Shown here: positions 62,976 through 64,000 of the stretch, piece after piece | Numbering within the stretch: position 1 is the stretch's first letter | Layout of the letters: each line of letters starts with the position of its first letter | Source: Streptomyces violaceusniger Tu 4113 | GTDB lineage: Bacteria; Actinomycetota; Actinomycetes; Streptomycetales; Streptomycetaceae | Length of the DNA stretch: 64,000 nucleotides | Assembly (NCBI RefSeq): GCF_000147815.2 | Contig: NC_015957.1 | Coordinates: forward strand, 4,402,001-4,466,000 | Direction of reading: 5' to 3' | The notes under the pieces: generated by a model | What the model was told of the DNA's origin: nothing | Database searches by the model: none | What the model saw: only the letters and a program-made list of their open reading frames with translations | Made by a program: the position numbers and the translations under genes

Positions 62976-64000
62976 TCAGCGGCCGATCTCGACGTCCTCC
63001 AGCACACCGACCGCATCGGGCACCAGAATCGCCGCCGAGTAGTAGGCGGAGACCAGATAGGACGTCACGGCCTGCTCGCTGATGCCCATGAACCGGACGT
63101 TCAGACTGGGCTCGTACTCGTCCGGGATACCGGTCTGATGCAGACCGATGACCCCCTGGCTCTCCTCCCCGGTGCGCATCGCCAGGATGGAGCTGGTGCC
63201 GGACTCGCTGACCGGGATCTTGTTGCAGGGCAGCAGCGGAACCCCGCGCCACGCCCGCACCGCGACCCCGGCCACCTCGATGCCCTGCGGATACAGACCA
63301 CGGTCGCTGCACTCACGCCCGAAGGCGGCGATGGTGCGCGGATGGGCCAGCAGATACTGGGTCTTGCGGCGCCGTGCCAGCAGCTCATCGAGGTCGTCGG
63401 GGGTGGGCGGTCCGCTGCGGGTGTGGATGCGCTGGGAAAGGTCGGCGTTGTGCAGCAGGCCGAATTCGCGGTTGTTGACGAGCTCGTGTTCCTGCCGTTC
63501 GCGCAGGGCTTCGATGGTGAGGCGGAGCTGCTGCTCGACCTGGTTCATGGGCTCGTTGTAGAGGTCGGCGACGCGGGTGTGGACGCGGAGGACGGTCTGG
63601 GCCACGCTCAGCTCGTACTCGCGCGGCGCCAGTTCGTAGTCCACGAACGTGCCCGGCAGGACCGGCTCGCCCGCGTGGCCGGACGCGACGGCGATATCGG
63701 CCTCACCGCGCCGGTTCTGAGCGGGGGTGGACCGCTCCGAAAGCCCCTGGAGATGGTCGCGCAGCGCGTCGGAGCGGTCGGCGGCCTCCTGGACGACGCG
63801 GCGGGGGAGGGTGAGCACCGTGGTCCGGGTGACGGCCCGGACGCTGAACTCCCAGGCGTGCTCCGGACCGGTCAGCACCGCGTCGCCGAAGTACTCCCCG
63901 TCGGCCAGCACCGCCAGCGTGGTGCCCTCGTCATAGGCGCCGGGGGCGACCTGCCGGACCTTGCCGTGGGCGATCAGGAACACCTGGTCGGCCGGGCGGC
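62976..64000 (-). CDS. Family 2B encapsulin shell protein (EshA-like), 5' end outside window
   Basis: The visible 341 residues open with the end of a Crp/Fnr-type cyclic-nucleotide-binding domain ([24 protein letters not shown]) and continue into an HK97-fold shell protein: [36 protein letters not shown], and the C-terminal [29 protein letters not shown] region and [20 protein letters not shown]. This is the plan of Streptomyces EshA, a nanocompartment shell with an inserted cNMP-binding domain, whose cargo is often a terpene cyclase. No cargo candidate lies downstream; it may be beyond the right edge. Confidence 0.85.
   Translation of the reverse strand, partial: RPADQVFLIAHGKVRQVAPGAYDEGTTLAVLADGEYFGDAVLTGPEHAWEFSVRAVTRTTVLTLPRRVVQEAADRSDALRDHLQGLSERSTPAQNRRGEADIAVASGHAGEPVLPGTFVDYELAPREYELSVAQTVLRVHTRVADLYNEPMNQVEQQLRLTIEALRERQEHELVNNREFGLLHNADLSQRIHTRSGPPTPDDLDELLARRRKTQYLLAHPRTIAAFGRECSDRGLYPQGIEVAGVAVRAWRGVPLLPCNKIPVSESGTSSILAMRTGEESQGVIGLHQTGIPDEYEPSLNVRFMGISEQAVTSYLVSAYYSAAILVPDAVGVLEDVEIGR

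Overview
The window looks like chromosomal DNA of a Streptomyces or close relative. Base composition is very G+C-rich with strong third-position bias. The gene content is also typical: three giant LAL (LuxR-type) regulators, an XRE(DUF5753)-DUF397 pair, a DUF5999 protein, a SpoIIE phosphatase fused to an anti-sigma-type ATPase, an Rpf muralytic enzyme, the egt locus and a family 2B encapsulin. I find no rRNA, tRNA, CRISPR array, IS element, phage or conjugation module. About 50 genes or gene remnants fill nearly all the space.

Layout, left half. 1-3.3 kb: an Lrp/AsnC regulator (cut by the left edge) divergent from an AbgT-type transporter and an M20 carboxypeptidase. 3.4-10.8 kb: the XRE/DUF397 pair, an orphan protein, an aminotransferase with a long P/Q/A-rich tail, an NB-ARC-LuxR regulator, and a DUF5999-ATPase pair. 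11.0-20.4 kb: three consecutive LAL regulators followed by a PAS-LuxR (PimM-type) regulator. This is the regulator set that normally sits in polyene macrolide clusters, but no polyketide synthase is in the window. Three of the four genes carry a TTA (bldA-dependent) codon, and two of the three LALs have lost the Walker A lysine. 20.5-25.2 kb: a PucR regulator divergent from gabT-gabD. 25.3-31.6 kb: a TerD-CAP fusion, a membrane-anchored peptidoglycan-binding protein, a flavoprotein monooxygenase, an amino-acid permease and an unknown helical protein.

Layout, right half. 31.9-36.1 kb: FGGY kinase plus GlpA-like and GlpB-like flavoproteins, probably a polyol/glycerol-3-phosphate operon. 36.1-40.7 kb: an S4 protein, dihydrolipoyl dehydrogenase and the SpoIIE sensor-phosphatase. 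40.8-48.6 kb: an ipd-type steroid C/D-ring catabolic block (echA20-ipdA-ipdB-ipdC with two divergent SDR genes, the same divergent arrangement as in Mycobacterium tuberculosis), followed by a gltD-like gene and a metallo-hydrolase; a 40-bp dyad lies in the divergent promoter. 48.7-51.5 kb: a decay zone with a beta-lactamase-family fragment, an SGNH-hydrolase pseudogene and a frameshifted FAD oxidoreductase. 51.5-57.4 kb: an Rpf-LysM-M23 cell-wall enzyme and the egtABCD ergothioneine operon. 57.6-62.6 kb: a quinone-oxidoreductase/acyl-CoA dehydrogenase operon and a GMC oxidoreductase. 62.7-64 kb: a small membrane protein and the 3' part of a family 2B encapsulin gene, cut by the right edge.

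Tight packing (ATGA, TGATG or TTGA stop/start overlaps) defines several operons: DUF5999-ATPase, LAL2-LAL3, glpA-glpB, ipdA-ipdB-ipdC, egtA-B-C-D and the MDR-ACAD-ACAD unit. Convergent gene pairs are often separated by near-perfect palindromic terminators. All functions come from reading motifs and from memory of the families; no database search was possible.
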